Notes: generated by a model not told the origin, from the sequence alone. A stretch of DNA of 64,000 nucleotides from Pseudooceanicola sediminis (GCF_003575965.1 NZ_QWJJ01000006.1:186001-250000); one strand, 5' to 3'; numbered from the stretch's first letter, positions 1 to 9,597 are shown. A program made the numbers and translations.

Positions 1-256
1 CGGGGGCGTCGTCGTATCGACCAGCGGCAACGGGGAACGCTATGGCGAGGGATCGCTGGAATTTGGCCAATTCCTGTCCCGGGTCTACCTGTTTCACGAT
101 GACCCACTGCGCAGCGCCGAGGCGGCCGATGCGGTTCCCGACGCAGAATTGCCCCCGATCCATGCGCAGGCCGCTGCCAGCTGGGCCGCGGATCGCCTGC
201 CGCAGGCAGCGCCTGCCGTCGTGCAGGATAAGATGGGCACGGAGCCGCCCGAATAG
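1..256 (+). CDS. C-terminal fragment of an unidentified protein
   Basis: An open frame enters from the left edge in frame 2 and stops with TAG just before the LysR gene, giving the last 84 residues of a protein. Its codon use is like that of the neighbours, with G/C at third positions. The fragment has a Gly/Ser-rich stretch followed by an acidic, Ala-rich tail (DAELPPIH, QAAASWAADRL). I do not recognise the family, and no catalytic motif is visible. It converges on the LysR gene with a gap of only 6 bases. The frame is probably real, but function cannot be given from this piece. Confidence 0.5.
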   Translation, partial: GGVVVSTSGNGERYGEGSLEFGQFLSRVYLFHDDPLRSAEAADAVPDAELPPIHAQAAASWAADRLPQAAPAVVQDKMGTEPPE

Positions 257-262
257 AGGCCC

Positions 263-1186
263 CTATGGGACGGCCTGGCGCGTGTCGTTACGGCCAAGCA
301 GGGATTGAAGGATCTCGCTGCTGAGGGCGACAAAGTTCTCGGCAGCCTGCGACAGCGGCATCTCGGCGTTTGATGCAAAGGCAAAGCGATGGGTCAGGGT
401 CGGGGCGAGCGGTCGTTTGGTAACGGGCAGATGGTCAAAGTCCCGCGCCATCAGCTCATTGACCAGAGTCAGGCCAAGACCCTCGGCAACCAGCGAACAG
501 GCCGACAGGACCGAGTGCGCCTCGACGCGCACATTCGGGGCCAGACCGGACATCCAGAAGGCTTCGTCAAGTTCGCGACGCGGCGCCCGCATGCGCCCCA
601 GAAGGATCAGTGGTTCGGCGCGCAGGTCTTCCATCGTGATAACCGCCTTTTGCGTCAGCGGATGCCCGTTGGGCATGACGCAAACAGTATGCGCCTCGAT
701 CGACGGACGCAGGTCCAATCCCGCGCGCTGGACCGGGATACGCAGAAACCCGACCTCGGCACGGTCATCCAGAAGCATCCGTTCGATGGTGTCATACGGG
801 CCCGAGTGCAATTCGATCTGAACGCGATCGTTCGCCTCAAGGTATTGGCGCAAGATACGCGGCAGGATCGACAGGGTCAGGCTGGCCGGAACGGCAATAC
901 GCAGCCGTATCGCCGAAGAATTGCCACGCTTCAGGTCGCCTGCCAGATGCTGCAACTGCTGACCGCGATCCACCATGCCAAAGATCTTGCCCTGCAACGC
1001 CACGCATTCGCGCGTCGGCACCAGCCGCCCCTTGTCACGGCGAAACAGTTCGAGGTTCAGTTCCCTTTCCAGTTGCGTGACCCTGCGCGAAACTGCGGAC
1101 TGCGTGATGCCCAGTGTGCTGGCGGCCGCTTGCGTAGAGCCCTGCTCGATGACAGCCCGGAACGTTTCTAGAAGGTTGAGCTGCAT
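263..1186 (-). CDS. LysR-family transcriptional regulator
   Basis: This 307-aa protein has standard LysR length. The winged HTH lies at residues 1-60 (ETFRAVIEQGSTQAAASTLG, then the recognition helix TQSAVSRRVTQLE). A periplasmic-binding-like effector domain follows from about residue 95. The gene is divergent from the ABC importer, with a 189-base shared control region, so it most likely governs the importer and hydrolase genes. The effector is unknown; a peptide, an ester or their hydrolysis product would fit the context. LysR proteins usually repress themselves and activate the divergent operon. Confidence 0.9.
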   Translation of the reverse strand: MQLNLLETFRAVIEQGSTQAAASTLGITQSAVSRRVTQLERELNLELFRRDKGRLVPTRECVALQGKIFGMVDRGQQLQHLAGDLKRGNSSAIRLRIAVPASLTLSILPRILRQYLEANDRVQIELHSGPYDTIERMLLDDRAEVGFLRIPVQRAGLDLRPSIEAHTVCVMPNGHPLTQKAVITMEDLRAEPLILLGRMRAPRRELDEAFWMSGLAPNVRVEAHSVLSACSLVAEGLGLTLVNELMARDFDHLPVTKRPLAPTLTHRFAFASNAEMPLSQAAENFVALSSEILQSLLGRNDTRQAVP

Positions 1187-1230
1187 TTATATTCCCGCTG
1201 CGCATAGGCTCTCATGATTTTGTCATAATC

Positions 1231-1255
1231 TTGCATAGATTCGAATCTTCGCGCA
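1231..1255. promoter_or_regulatory. candidate LysR operator in the divergent control region
   Basis: The LysR/ABC intergenic region contains a perfect 10-bp palindrome, GATTCGAATC, at 1238-1247. It is flanked by imperfectly matched TTGC (1231) and GCAA (1252) arms. The dyad sits close to the LysR start, where autoregulatory LysR sites usually lie. The T-N11-A core typical of LysR sites can be placed here in more than one way, so the assignment is tentative. Confidence 0.35.
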
Positions 1256-1375
1256 AGTTTTCGTCAAAACAGGGACAGCCATCAAAACCATGCCATACGC
1301 CAGTCCGCCACAGTCAGGTCAACAGTCGGGCAAACTCCCCGCGCGCCTCTTGCCCTTCGGCCACCGGAGCGCACC

Positions 1376-2347
1376 ATGACAGTCTTTATTCTTCGTCGTG
1401 TCTTGCAGGCGATACTGGTTCTGGCGATCACGTCGCTTGTGGTTTTTCTAGGGGTTTATGCCATCGGTGATCCGCTGGAGATCCTGTTGCCGGCAGACGC
1501 CTCGATGGCGGAACGGGCACAGGTCACCGCATCGCTGCACCTGGATGACCCGCTGGCGCTGCAATACTGGAACTTTATCGTTCAGGCGCTGCAAGGAAAT
1601 TTCGGGCGCAGCTTCGTGTTCAACCGGCCTGCTCTGGAGGTCATCTTTGAACGCCTTCCCGCGACGCTGGAGCTGGTCACGACGTCGCTGATCCTGTCGC
1701 TGATAATCGGTATTCCGTTGGGCTTTCTGGCCGGCACCCGCCCCCGTACGGTCACGGACGAGACGATCATGACCGGGTCGATCCTGGGGTTTTCCCTGCC
1801 GAACTTCTGGCAGGGCATGATGCTGATCATGATCTTTTCAGTCTGGCTGGGGTGGCTGCCGTCGACCGGGCGTGGCGACACCGGGACGATACTGGGGGTC
1901 CGGACCAGTTATGCGACCTGGGATGGGTTCGTGCATCTGCTGCTACCTGCAACCAACCTGGCCCTGGCGCAAATCGCGCTGGTCATTCGCCTGACACGCA
2001 CAGGCGTACAGGAAACCATGCCGCTTGATTTCGTGAAATATGCCCGCGCACGCGGGATTTCCGAACGGCGTATCCTGTCCGTGCATGTCTTCAAGACGAT
2101 CCTGATCCCCATTGTCACGGTGCTGGGCATCGAATTCGGGTCGCTGATCGCCTTTGCCGTCGTGACCGAGACGATCTTTGCATGGCCCGGCGTCGGCAAG
2201 TTGATCATCGACTCGATCAACATGCTCGATCGGCCCATCGTCGTCGCCTACATCCTGGTCATCGTGTCGATGTTCATCGTGATAAACCTTGTGGTCGACG
2301 TGCTGTATTCGCTGCTCGACCCCCGCATCCGGAGCCGCGCATCATGA
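1376..2347 (+). CDS. ABC transporter permease, DppB/OppB type
   Basis: This 323-aa inner-membrane permease belongs to the peptide/nickel importer class. It shows the family N-terminus (FILRRVLQAILVLAITSLVVF), about six membrane segments and the cytoplasmic EAA-like loop near residues 220-245 (KYARARGISERRILSVHVFK) that contacts the ATPases. The start ATG has a GGAG ribosome site 8 bases upstream. It is the first of six genes read in one direction. Its stop overlaps the next start by ATGA, so translation of the two permeases is coupled. Confidence 0.93.
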   Translation: MTVFILRRVLQAILVLAITSLVVFLGVYAIGDPLEILLPADASMAERAQVTASLHLDDPLALQYWNFIVQALQGNFGRSFVFNRPALEVIFERLPATLELVTTSLILSLIIGIPLGFLAGTRPRTVTDETIMTGSILGFSLPNFWQGMMLIMIFSVWLGWLPSTGRGDTGTILGVRTSYATWDGFVHLLLPATNLALAQIALVIRLTRTGVQETMPLDFVKYARARGISERRILSVHVFKTILIPIVTVLGIEFGSLIAFAVVTETIFAWPGVGKLIIDSINMLDRPIVVAYILVIVSMFIVINLVVDVLYSLLDPRIRSRAS

Positions 2348-3237
2348 TTGCCGCACGCATCAGGGGCGAAAGCATGGGCGCGCGGATTGCACGTGGCCTG
2401 CTGTCCAGTCCCAAGGCCACCATCGCCGCGATCATCTGCGTCGTGTTGATCACATCGGCCATCCTGGCGCCGCTGATCGCGCCGCAAAACCCATATGACC
2501 TGACCGAAATCGACTTTTTCGATGCCAAGTTGCCGCCGATGTCCGAAGGCTACACCGGCATGACCTACCTGCTGGGCACCGATGGGCAGGGGCGCGACAT
2601 GCTGTCGGCGATGCTGTACGGATTGCGCACCTCGCTGGCGGTCGGCGTCACGGCCGGGCTGCTTGCCATGATGGTGGGCACCGCGCTTGGCCTGGTTGCC
2701 GCCTACCGAGGCGGGGTCATCGACAGCTTCATCATGCGGTTCGTCGACCTGATGCTGGGTTTTCCGACAATCCTTGTCGCCTTGATGATCCTCGTCGTCT
2801 TCGGTCAGGGGGTCGACAAGGTGATCCTGGCGCTGGTGTTCGTGCAATGGGCCTATTTCGCCCGCGCGGTCCGTGCCACGGCCATGGTCGAAACCGGAAA
2901 GGAATACGCCGAGGCGGCGCGATGCCTGGGGATTCCGGCGTGGCGCATCATGGGCGGGCATATTTTGCCCAACTGCCTGCCCCCCCTGATCGTGATCGCA
3001 ACGATCCAGGTGGCCGGGGCGATTGCCGCCGAGGCGACGCTTTCCTTTCTTGGCATCGGCCTGCCGATCACCGAACCGTCGTTGGGCCTGCTGATTGCCA
3101 ATGGCTATCAGGTCATGTTGGCCGGGTTGTACTGGATGTCGGTCTATCCGGGCCTGCTGCTGCTGGTGCTGGTCTTTTCGGTCAATATCGTCGGTGACCG
3201 CCTGCGTGAAATCCTGAACCCGAGGTTGGCCCAATGA
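2344..3237 (+). CDS. ABC transporter permease, DppC/OppC type
   Basis: This 297-aa second permease pairs with the preceding DppB-like protein. I chose the ATG at 2344, which overlaps the previous stop as ATGA, over a longer frame opening at 2182 inside the upstream gene. From that start the protein begins MIAARIRGES and has one N-terminal membrane segment, a periplasmic stretch, then five further segments. The EAA loop reads EYAEAARCLGIPAWRIMGGHILPN around residues 185-210. Length and topology are normal for DppC. The next gene again overlaps by ATGA. Confidence 0.92.
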   Translation: MIAARIRGESMGARIARGLLSSPKATIAAIICVVLITSAILAPLIAPQNPYDLTEIDFFDAKLPPMSEGYTGMTYLLGTDGQGRDMLSAMLYGLRTSLAVGVTAGLLAMMVGTALGLVAAYRGGVIDSFIMRFVDLMLGFPTILVALMILVVFGQGVDKVILALVFVQWAYFARAVRATAMVETGKEYAEAARCLGIPAWRIMGGHILPNCLPPLIVIATIQVAGAIAAEATLSFLGIGLPITEPSLGLLIANGYQVMLAGLYWMSVYPGLLLLVLVFSVNIVGDRLREILNPRLAQ

Positions 3238-4214
3238 GCGAGCATCTTTTGGAGGTGCGCGGGCTGCGCACATGGTTCGAGACACCCAAAGGCACCGTCA
3301 AGGCGGTGGATGGCGTGGATCTGACCCTGAACCGGGGCGAGATCCTGGGCCTTGTCGGGGAAAGCGGGTCGGGAAAGTCGATCACGGGCTTTTCTCTGCT
3401 GGGGCTGGTCGACCCGCCGGGCAAGGTTGTCGAGGGCGACATACGGTTTCAGGGCGAAGACCTGCGCGCGGCCTCGGCGCGCCGGCAACGGGCGCTGCGC
3501 GGCAATCGCATCGCGATGATCTTTCAGGATCCGATGATGACGCTGAACCCGGTCCTGCGGATCGGCACCCAGATGATCGAGACTGTGCAGGCCCATGAAA
3601 AAGTGTCGAAATCCGAGGCGCGCAGGCGGGCGAGAGATGCCTTGGGGATGGTTGGCATTCCCCACCCCGAGGAACGTATAGACGCATATCCGCACGAGTT
3701 TTCCGGCGGGATGCGGCAGCGAGTGGCGATTGCCATCGCCCTCTTGCACAAACCCGATCTGATCATCGCGGATGAACCCACGACCGCCCTGGATGTCACC
3801 ATCCAGAGCCAGATCCTGTCCGAGGTCCAATCCCTGACGCGCGATCTTGGAATGGGCCTGATCTGGATCAGCCATGATCTGGGCGTGGTCGGACAGTTGG
3901 CCAACAAGGTGGCCGTGATGTACGCGGGCCGGATCGTCGAGCGTGGCGCGGTAGACGACGTTCTGGACCGCCCCCGCCACCCCTATACGCGCGGGCTGCT
4001 CGACAGCCTGCCGATGGAGAATGACCGCGGCCAGCCCTTGCGTCAGATCCCCGGCAACGCGCCGCCGCCGTTGAACCGCCCCGAGGGCTGTCCCTTTCGC
4101 CCCAGATGTGCCCGCGCCAGCGAGGCCTGCCTGGCAGAACCCGCGGAAACCGGCACCGCTGCGCGGGCGTGGCGCTGTTTCCATCCGCTTGAACAGACGG
4201 GGGTCTTTGCATGA
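3234..4214 (+). CDS. ABC transporter ATP-binding protein, DppD/OppD type
   Basis: This 326-aa peptide-importer ATPase has the Walker A GESGSGKS near residue 42, signature FSGGMRQRVAIA near 160, Walker B LIIADEPTTALD near 180 and the switch His in WISHDLGVV. The C-terminal extension has the oligopeptide-ABC motif with cysteines (GCPFRPRCARASEAC) that often binds an Fe-S cluster in this family. It overlaps both neighbours by ATGA. It forms the heterodimeric ATPase with the next gene product. Confidence 0.93.
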   Translation: MSEHLLEVRGLRTWFETPKGTVKAVDGVDLTLNRGEILGLVGESGSGKSITGFSLLGLVDPPGKVVEGDIRFQGEDLRAASARRQRALRGNRIAMIFQDPMMTLNPVLRIGTQMIETVQAHEKVSKSEARRRARDALGMVGIPHPEERIDAYPHEFSGGMRQRVAIAIALLHKPDLIIADEPTTALDVTIQSQILSEVQSLTRDLGMGLIWISHDLGVVGQLANKVAVMYAGRIVERGAVDDVLDRPRHPYTRGLLDSLPMENDRGQPLRQIPGNAPPPLNRPEGCPFRPRCARASEACLAEPAETGTAARAWRCFHPLEQTGVFA

Positions 4215-5281
4215 CCGATGCGCAACCGATGATCGAGGCCGCCGGCGTCATCAAGAATTTCCGCCGCAAGACGGACCTGGCCGAACGGATCGCCATGCGT
4301 GTCGGGCTGGCACAAGAACCCGGCACCGTCCATGCGCTCGACGATGTTTCGCTGAGCATCCGACGTGGCGAGGTGGTCGGACTGGTCGGGGAATCCGGCT
4401 GCGGCAAGTCCACTTTTGGCCGGGCAGTCGCCGGGATGCTCCCCCTCACGGGCGGAGTGGTTCGGCGCAACGGTCAGGATATCGCGAAATTGAAGGGTGC
4501 CGAGGCCCGCGCCATGCGTCTGGCGACGCAAATCATCTTTCAGGACCCAATGTCATCGCTCAATCCGCGCAAGAAGGTGCTGGAAATCATCGGCGAAGCC
4601 CCGCGTCTGCACGGGCTGGTTGCCCGGGGCGGTGTCCGGAATCTGGTCGAGGGGCTGATGGATCAGGTGGGTCTGGACCCGGCAATGATCAATCGCTATC
4701 CGCACCAGTTTTCGGGCGGCCAGCGGCAGCGGATCGGCATCGCACGCGCCCTGGCCGTGAACCCCGATTTCCTGATCTGCGATGAAAGCATCGCCGCGCT
4801 CGACGTGTCGATCCAGGCCCAGGTCATCAATTTGCTGGTCCGCCTGCGCCAGGACCTGTCGCTGACGTTGCTGTTCATCAGTCACGATCTGTCGGTGGTA
4901 CGCTATATCTCGGACCGCGTCGTGATCATGTACCTTGGCCGCGTGGTGGAAAGCGCCCCCACAGATCGGGTTTTTGCCGCCGCGCGCCACCCCTATACGC
5001 AGGCGCTGCTGGAGGAAATCCCGCGCATTGATCGGCGCGGCCACCGCTTTTCCTCGGTAAAAGGCGAAATCCCGTCGCCGATGAACCCGCCAGGGGGCTG
5101 TCATTTCCACCCGCGCTGCCCATTGGCGATGGACCGCTGCCGGGTCGAGCGCCCGATGCTGAAACAGGCCGGGCGCGATCACGCGGTCGCCTGCCATCTG
5201 GACGGGGGCTTTGGCCGCCCCAAGCCGACACTCTTTCCCACTCAAAGCACGTTGCAGGCCGCCGAAAGCGGACTGCTCTGA
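4211..5281 (+). CDS. ABC transporter ATP-binding protein, DppF/OppF type
   Basis: This 356-aa protein is the partner ATPase of the importer. The Walker A (GESGCGKST), signature (FSGGQRQRIGIARAL) and Walker B (FLICDESIAALD) motifs are visible. The Asp-Glu pair of Walker B is intact, although the usual EP after it is replaced by ES. The C-terminal oligopeptide-transporter extension carries the Cys motif (GGCHFHPRCPLAMDRC). Both ATPases are needed in this class. The gene starts inside the previous stop (ATGA) and is followed by a 31-base gap with an AAGGAG ribosome site for the binding protein. Confidence 0.92.
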   Translation: MTDAQPMIEAAGVIKNFRRKTDLAERIAMRVGLAQEPGTVHALDDVSLSIRRGEVVGLVGESGCGKSTFGRAVAGMLPLTGGVVRRNGQDIAKLKGAEARAMRLATQIIFQDPMSSLNPRKKVLEIIGEAPRLHGLVARGGVRNLVEGLMDQVGLDPAMINRYPHQFSGGQRQRIGIARALAVNPDFLICDESIAALDVSIQAQVINLLVRLRQDLSLTLLFISHDLSVVRYISDRVVIMYLGRVVESAPTDRVFAAARHPYTQALLEEIPRIDRRGHRFSSVKGEIPSPMNPPGGCHFHPRCPLAMDRCRVERPMLKQAGRDHAVACHLDGGFGRPKPTLFPTQSTLQAAESGLL

Positions 5282-5312
5282 ATAAAAACACCATCCAACA
5301 AGGAGAAATGAC

Positions 5313-6887
5313 ATGAAACTGGCAAAAACCGCAGTCCTTGCGGCCCTGCTTTCCAGCACATGGCTGATGCCGGCCATGGCCCAGGACCTCACCATCGGGC
5401 GTGCGTCCGAGCAAAGTTCGATCGATCCGCAGTTTTCGCGGACCGGGAACAACCAGATGACGTCGGCCATGTTCTTTGACAGGCTGGTCGACTTTGGCCC
5501 CAACCTGGAGATGACCCCGGGCCTTGCCGAAAGCTGGGAGGTCGAAAACCCGACAACCTGGGTGTTGCACCTGCGCGATGGCGTGACCTTTCACGACGGA
5601 TCGGCCTTTACCGCAGACGATGTGATCTTTTCGCTTGAGCGCGCGGACGAAGTGCCGAATTCGCCGGCGCCTTACACGGACATGGTGTCGGCCGTCGCCT
5701 CGATGGAAAAGGTCGATGACCTGACCCTCAAGATCACCACGAACGCCCCTGCCCCGACGCTGATGCAGGATATCGGTCGGGTCTTCATCATTTCCAATGC
5801 CGCATCTGACGGCAAGGCGAGCGAGGATTTCAACAGCCCGGCGACCGCCGTGGGCACCGGCCCCTACATTCTTGAGGAATGGAAGCCGGGTGAAACCCTG
5901 ACCATGAAGGCGAATGATGCCTATTGGGCGGACGTGCCGGAGTTCAAGGACGTCGAAATCCGCTATATCTCGAACGACGCGGCCCGGGTTGCGGCGCTGC
6001 TGTCGGGTGCCGTCGACGTGATTGATGCCGTGCCGCCGCAGGACGTGCCCCGTGTCGATGGCACCGACGGCCTGCATGTCTTTTCCGCCGCATCGGGGCG
6101 GGTGATCTATTTCGGCCTGTCCATGCGCTTTGATCAGGCCCCCGGCGTGACCGACCTGGACGGCAACCCCCTGTCGGAAAATCCGTTCAAGGATGTGCGC
6201 GTACGCAAGGCCGTGTCGCTGATGATCGACCGCAAGCTGATCGTGGATCGCATCCTGGGCGGCTCGGGCGTGCCTGCGGGCCAACTGGCCGGCGAAGCGC
6301 TTGGCGGACATAACCCTGACGTCAAGCCCGATGAGGTGGACGTGGCCAAGGCCAAGGAACTGCTGACCGAGGCAGGTTATCCGAATGGGTTCGGCATCAC
6401 CGTCTACAGTTCAAACGACCGTTTTCCGGGCGATGGCGATCTTGCCCAGGCTCTTGGGCAGATGCTGGCGCGGGGCGGGCTGAAGGTGAACGGGGTCGAG
6501 GCCCTGCCCTATTCCGTCTATTCCAAGGCCGCATCCGCGGGGGATTACGGCGCGTTCGTCTTCTCCCTCGGGGCGTCGACACCGAATTCGGCACCGCTGC
6601 TTCAGGCCTTGCTGCACACCTACGACAAGGACCGCGGCATGGGCGCGTTCAACCGCGTCCGGTTTTCGGACCCGGCCTATGACGCAGCCCTGGAAGAGGC
6701 GTTGCAGGAGTTCGACCCCGAGGTGCTGGACGCCAAGTTGCAGGACCTGACCACCATGGTCTTTGCCGAACAGCCCATCGTGCCGCTGTACTGGCAGAAG
6801 GTGCATTGGGGCCTGAAAGACGGGCTGAACATCAACGAAGGCCTGTCCGAACAAACCCTGCCGCAAAACGTGAGCTCTGCTGAATAA
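5313..6887 (+). CDS. Periplasmic substrate-binding protein, SBP_bac_5 family
   Basis: This 524-aa solute receptor serves the importer. A Sec signal peptide covers residues 1-23 (hydrophobic core VLAALLSSTWLMPAMA, cleavage before QDLTIG). The family-5 motifs are present: a DPQFSRTGNN-like start of the mature domain, VLHLRDGVTFHDGSAFTADDVIFS near 90-115, and TGPYILEEWKPGE near 180. The last base of its stop is the first base of the next ATG (TAATG), so the hydrolase is translated from the same message. The ligand cannot be read from sequence; dipeptides, opines or ester-linked compounds are possible. Confidence 0.92.
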   Translation: MKLAKTAVLAALLSSTWLMPAMAQDLTIGRASEQSSIDPQFSRTGNNQMTSAMFFDRLVDFGPNLEMTPGLAESWEVENPTTWVLHLRDGVTFHDGSAFTADDVIFSLERADEVPNSPAPYTDMVSAVASMEKVDDLTLKITTNAPAPTLMQDIGRVFIISNAASDGKASEDFNSPATAVGTGPYILEEWKPGETLTMKANDAYWADVPEFKDVEIRYISNDAARVAALLSGAVDVIDAVPPQDVPRVDGTDGLHVFSAASGRVIYFGLSMRFDQAPGVTDLDGNPLSENPFKDVRVRKAVSLMIDRKLIVDRILGGSGVPAGQLAGEALGGHNPDVKPDEVDVAKAKELLTEAGYPNGFGITVYSSNDRFPGDGDLAQALGQMLARGGLKVNGVEALPYSVYSKAASAGDYGAFVFSLGASTPNSAPLLQALLHTYDKDRGMGAFNRVRFSDPAYDAALEEALQEFDPEVLDAKLQDLTTMVFAEQPIVPLYWQKVHWGLKDGLNINEGLSEQTLPQNVSSAE

Positions 6888-8812
6888 TGACACCGATGAC
6901 CACCTCTGAACCTGTTGTGACCGATATGGTATCCCTCACTCCGGCGGAACACGCGGGGCCAGGGGTGGTCGTGCATCGCAATGTCATGGTCGCGATGCGG
7001 GACGGCGTGCGGCTGGCAACGGATGTCTATCGTCCCGTTGCCGCCGACGGCAGCCCAGACGCCACGCCGCGCCCCGTGATCTTTGAGCGTACACCCTACG
7101 ACAAGGCGGGGACGCCGCGCACGGAACTCTCCGTGGCGTCCCCCACCCCGCAAACCCGGCAAGAATTGGCGGTTCGCCTGGTCGCGGAGGGATACGTGGT
7201 CATCTGGCAGGATTGCCGGGGCCGCTACGCGTCCGAGGGCAACTTTACCAAGTATCTGAACGAAGCCGAAGACGGCTATGACAGCATGGTCTGGATTGAC
7301 GGCCAGGCCTTTGGCAACGGTCGTGTCGGCACCATGGGCCTGAGTTATGACGCGCATGTGCAGATGGCCCTGGCCTGTCTGAACCCGCCGGGCCTGGCCT
7401 GCATGGCCGTGGATTCGGGCGGTTTTTCCAACGCCTTCACCTGCGGTATCCGTCAGGGTGGCGCGCTGGAGATGAAACAGGCGACCTGGGCCTACAACCG
7501 CGCGATGGAGGCCCCCCTGGCCGCCGCCGACCCAGCCATCCTGAAGGCGATCCAGTCGGAGAGCCTGGCGGACTGGATGACGCGTACCCCCTGGACACGG
7601 GGGCGCTCTCCCGTGCGGTGGGATCCGGATTACGAAGGGTATCTGCTGGACCAGTGGCAGCACGGCACATTCGACGCCTTCTGGAAAAAGACCGGCATTT
7701 GGGCCGCAGGATATTACGAGACATTCCCCAAGATCCCGATCGTGTTCATGTCAAGCTGGTATGACGTCTACGTCCAGACGACGCTGGAAAATTACATGGG
7801 GCTGAAGGGTTTGGCCGACCGCCCCCTGACGCTGATCATGGGCCCCTGGACACACGGCAACCGGTCCCGGCGGGTATTCGGGGACGTCGACTTTGGCCCC
7901 AATGCGACCCTTGATGGTCAGGTCGATCAGGACTGGCTGACCTTCCGGCTGAAGTTCTTTGCCCGATGGCTGAAGGATGAGCACGTCTCTCTGCGCGATG
8001 AACGGGTGCACCTGTTTGCCATGGGGGGCGGGTCGGGCCGCCGTACCGCCGAGGGGCATCTGGATCACGGTGGGCAATGGATCGAAGTCGCGGACTGGCC
8101 TGTTCCCGAGGCCGAACCGCTGCACCTGCATCCCCGCCCGGACATGACCCTCGGCGCGCCGCAGGATGGCGTATTGAGTTATACCTACGATCCTGTCGAC
8201 CCTGTCCCGACGATTGGCGGTGCGCTGACGTCAGGCGAGCCTATCTTTGAAGGCGGCGCCTTCGATCAGACCGAGGATGCGCGGTTTTTCGGCTGTACCA
8301 CACCGGGCTTGCCGCTGATCGCCCGACGCGACGTGCTGAGCTTTGAGACGCCGCCGTTGGAGGATGACCTGCTGATTGCCGGCCCCGTGACCATGCGCCT
8401 GCGGGTCTCGACCGACGCACCGGATACCGACTTCACGGCCAAGCTCGTGGATGTTTATCCGCCCTCCGAAGATTACCCGCGCGGCTATGCGATGATCATA
8501 ACCGACGGCATTTTCCGGGTACGGTATCGAAAGGGATACGACCGCCCTGAACCTGTCGCCCCGGACGAAGGCGCGTTCGACATCACCATCACCCCCTTCG
8601 CGACGGTCAACCTGTTTGCCAAGGGGCACCGGTTGCGGTTGGACATCTCCTCCTCGAACTTTCCCAAGTACGACATAAACTTCAACACCGGGGACCCCGA
8701 GGGGACGGCCCGCGGCGGTCGGCCTGCCCGCAATACCCTCCACCTGGGGCAGGACAGCGTGCTGGAACTGAGCGTCCTTCCCTCTCCCCCCGCGCCCGCG
8801 ACGAACCGGTAG
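6887..8812 (+). CDS. CocE/NonD-family alpha/beta hydrolase (peptidase S15-like)
   Basis: This 641-aa protein belongs to the X-Pro dipeptidyl-peptidase/cocaine-esterase/alpha-amino-acid ester hydrolase family. The N-terminal hydrolase half has MRDGVRLATDVYRP, the WQDCRGRYASEG loop and nucleophile Ser153 in GLSYDAH. The catalytic His probably lies in MGPWTHGN. The C-terminal half is the jelly-roll domain (LLIAGPVTMRLRVSTDAPDTDFTAKLVDVYP). No signal peptide is visible, so it probably acts in the cytoplasm on what the importer delivers. It starts one base inside the stop of the binding protein. Acylated amino acids or peptides are plausible substrates; the exact one is unknown. Confidence 0.88.
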   Translation: MTPMTTSEPVVTDMVSLTPAEHAGPGVVVHRNVMVAMRDGVRLATDVYRPVAADGSPDATPRPVIFERTPYDKAGTPRTELSVASPTPQTRQELAVRLVAEGYVVIWQDCRGRYASEGNFTKYLNEAEDGYDSMVWIDGQAFGNGRVGTMGLSYDAHVQMALACLNPPGLACMAVDSGGFSNAFTCGIRQGGALEMKQATWAYNRAMEAPLAAADPAILKAIQSESLADWMTRTPWTRGRSPVRWDPDYEGYLLDQWQHGTFDAFWKKTGIWAAGYYETFPKIPIVFMSSWYDVYVQTTLENYMGLKGLADRPLTLIMGPWTHGNRSRRVFGDVDFGPNATLDGQVDQDWLTFRLKFFARWLKDEHVSLRDERVHLFAMGGGSGRRTAEGHLDHGGQWIEVADWPVPEAEPLHLHPRPDMTLGAPQDGVLSYTYDPVDPVPTIGGALTSGEPIFEGGAFDQTEDARFFGCTTPGLPLIARRDVLSFETPPLEDDLLIAGPVTMRLRVSTDAPDTDFTAKLVDVYPPSEDYPRGYAMIITDGIFRVRYRKGYDRPEPVAPDEGAFDITITPFATVNLFAKGHRLRLDISSSNFPKYDINFNTGDPEGTARGGRPARNTLHLGQDSVLELSVLPSPPAPATNR

Positions 8813-8898
8813 GCGGCGCACACCTGCACCGCCCCGACTTCACCTGCACCGACATATCGGCTAGGTCGCTGTCAAAATGCGATGATAGGAGTTCCGGC

Positions 8899-9579
8899 AT
8901 GTTGCCTTGGATCGAACTGGCGACAGCGGCGGCACCGCAGGGGGATACCCTCAGGCTGTTCCGGCGGGGCGATGAATATTCGATCCGCCTCGGCGGCGGA
9001 AACGAGCTGATGAACAGTCGGCTTGGCGGGTCGGAGGAGGCGCTGGCGACGCTGGCGCTGGACCGCATCGCGACAAAAGGCGCACCGCGTGTGCTGATCG
9101 GCGGCCTTGGCATGGGGTTCACGCTTAGGGCGATGCAGGCGGTTGCGCCGCACGACGCCCAGCTGATCGTTTCCGAAATTGTGCCCGACCTGGTCGACTG
9201 GGCGACGGCGCACATGTCTGCGGTATTCGGGACATGCCTGGCCGATCCCCGCGTCGAGATCCGAACCGGCGACGTGGGCGATGAAATTCGCAACGCCAGC
9301 GGCGCGTTCGACGCCATCCTGCTGGATGTGGACAATGGGCCGGATGGTCTGACCCGAACCGACAACGACGCGTTGTACAGCAACACTGGCCTGAGAGCGG
9401 CAAGGCGCGCTCTGAGCGTTGGCGGCGTCCTGTCCATATGGTCGGCAGCACCGGATGCGGCATTTACCAAACGTCTGTCACGCTGCGGTTTTGCTGTGCA
9501 GGAACAATTGGTTCGCGCCGGACGGACGCGGCGGGGGCCACGTCACACGATCTGGACGGCGGTGCGTGACGGCCCCTGA
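8899..9579 (+). CDS. Spermidine-synthase-like SAM-dependent methyltransferase
   Basis: This 226-aa Rossmann protein of the polyamine-synthase/methyltransferase type has motif I GGLGMGFTLRA near residue 73, the acidic residue ending the next strand (IVSEIVPDLVDWA) and DAILLDVDNGPD near 145. It is shorter than true SpeE (about 280 aa) and lacks the usual N-terminal beta domain, so polyamine synthesis should not be assumed. The gene stands alone after the esterase operon and converges with the next small gene, 18 bases apart. Confidence 0.75.
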   Translation: MLPWIELATAAAPQGDTLRLFRRGDEYSIRLGGGNELMNSRLGGSEEALATLALDRIATKGAPRVLIGGLGMGFTLRAMQAVAPHDAQLIVSEIVPDLVDWATAHMSAVFGTCLADPRVEIRTGDVGDEIRNASGAFDAILLDVDNGPDGLTRTDNDALYSNTGLRAARRALSVGGVLSIWSAAPDAAFTKRLSRCGFAVQEQLVRAGRTRRGPRHTIWTAVRDGP

Positions 9580-9597
9580 GGCCAAAGCGCCGCGACC

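Noticed and set aside
2182-2343. Longer start for the DppC-like permease
   Set aside because: The extra 54 codons overlap the DppB gene in another frame and are Arg/His-rich. The ATGA-coupled start at 2344 gives the normal N-terminus.
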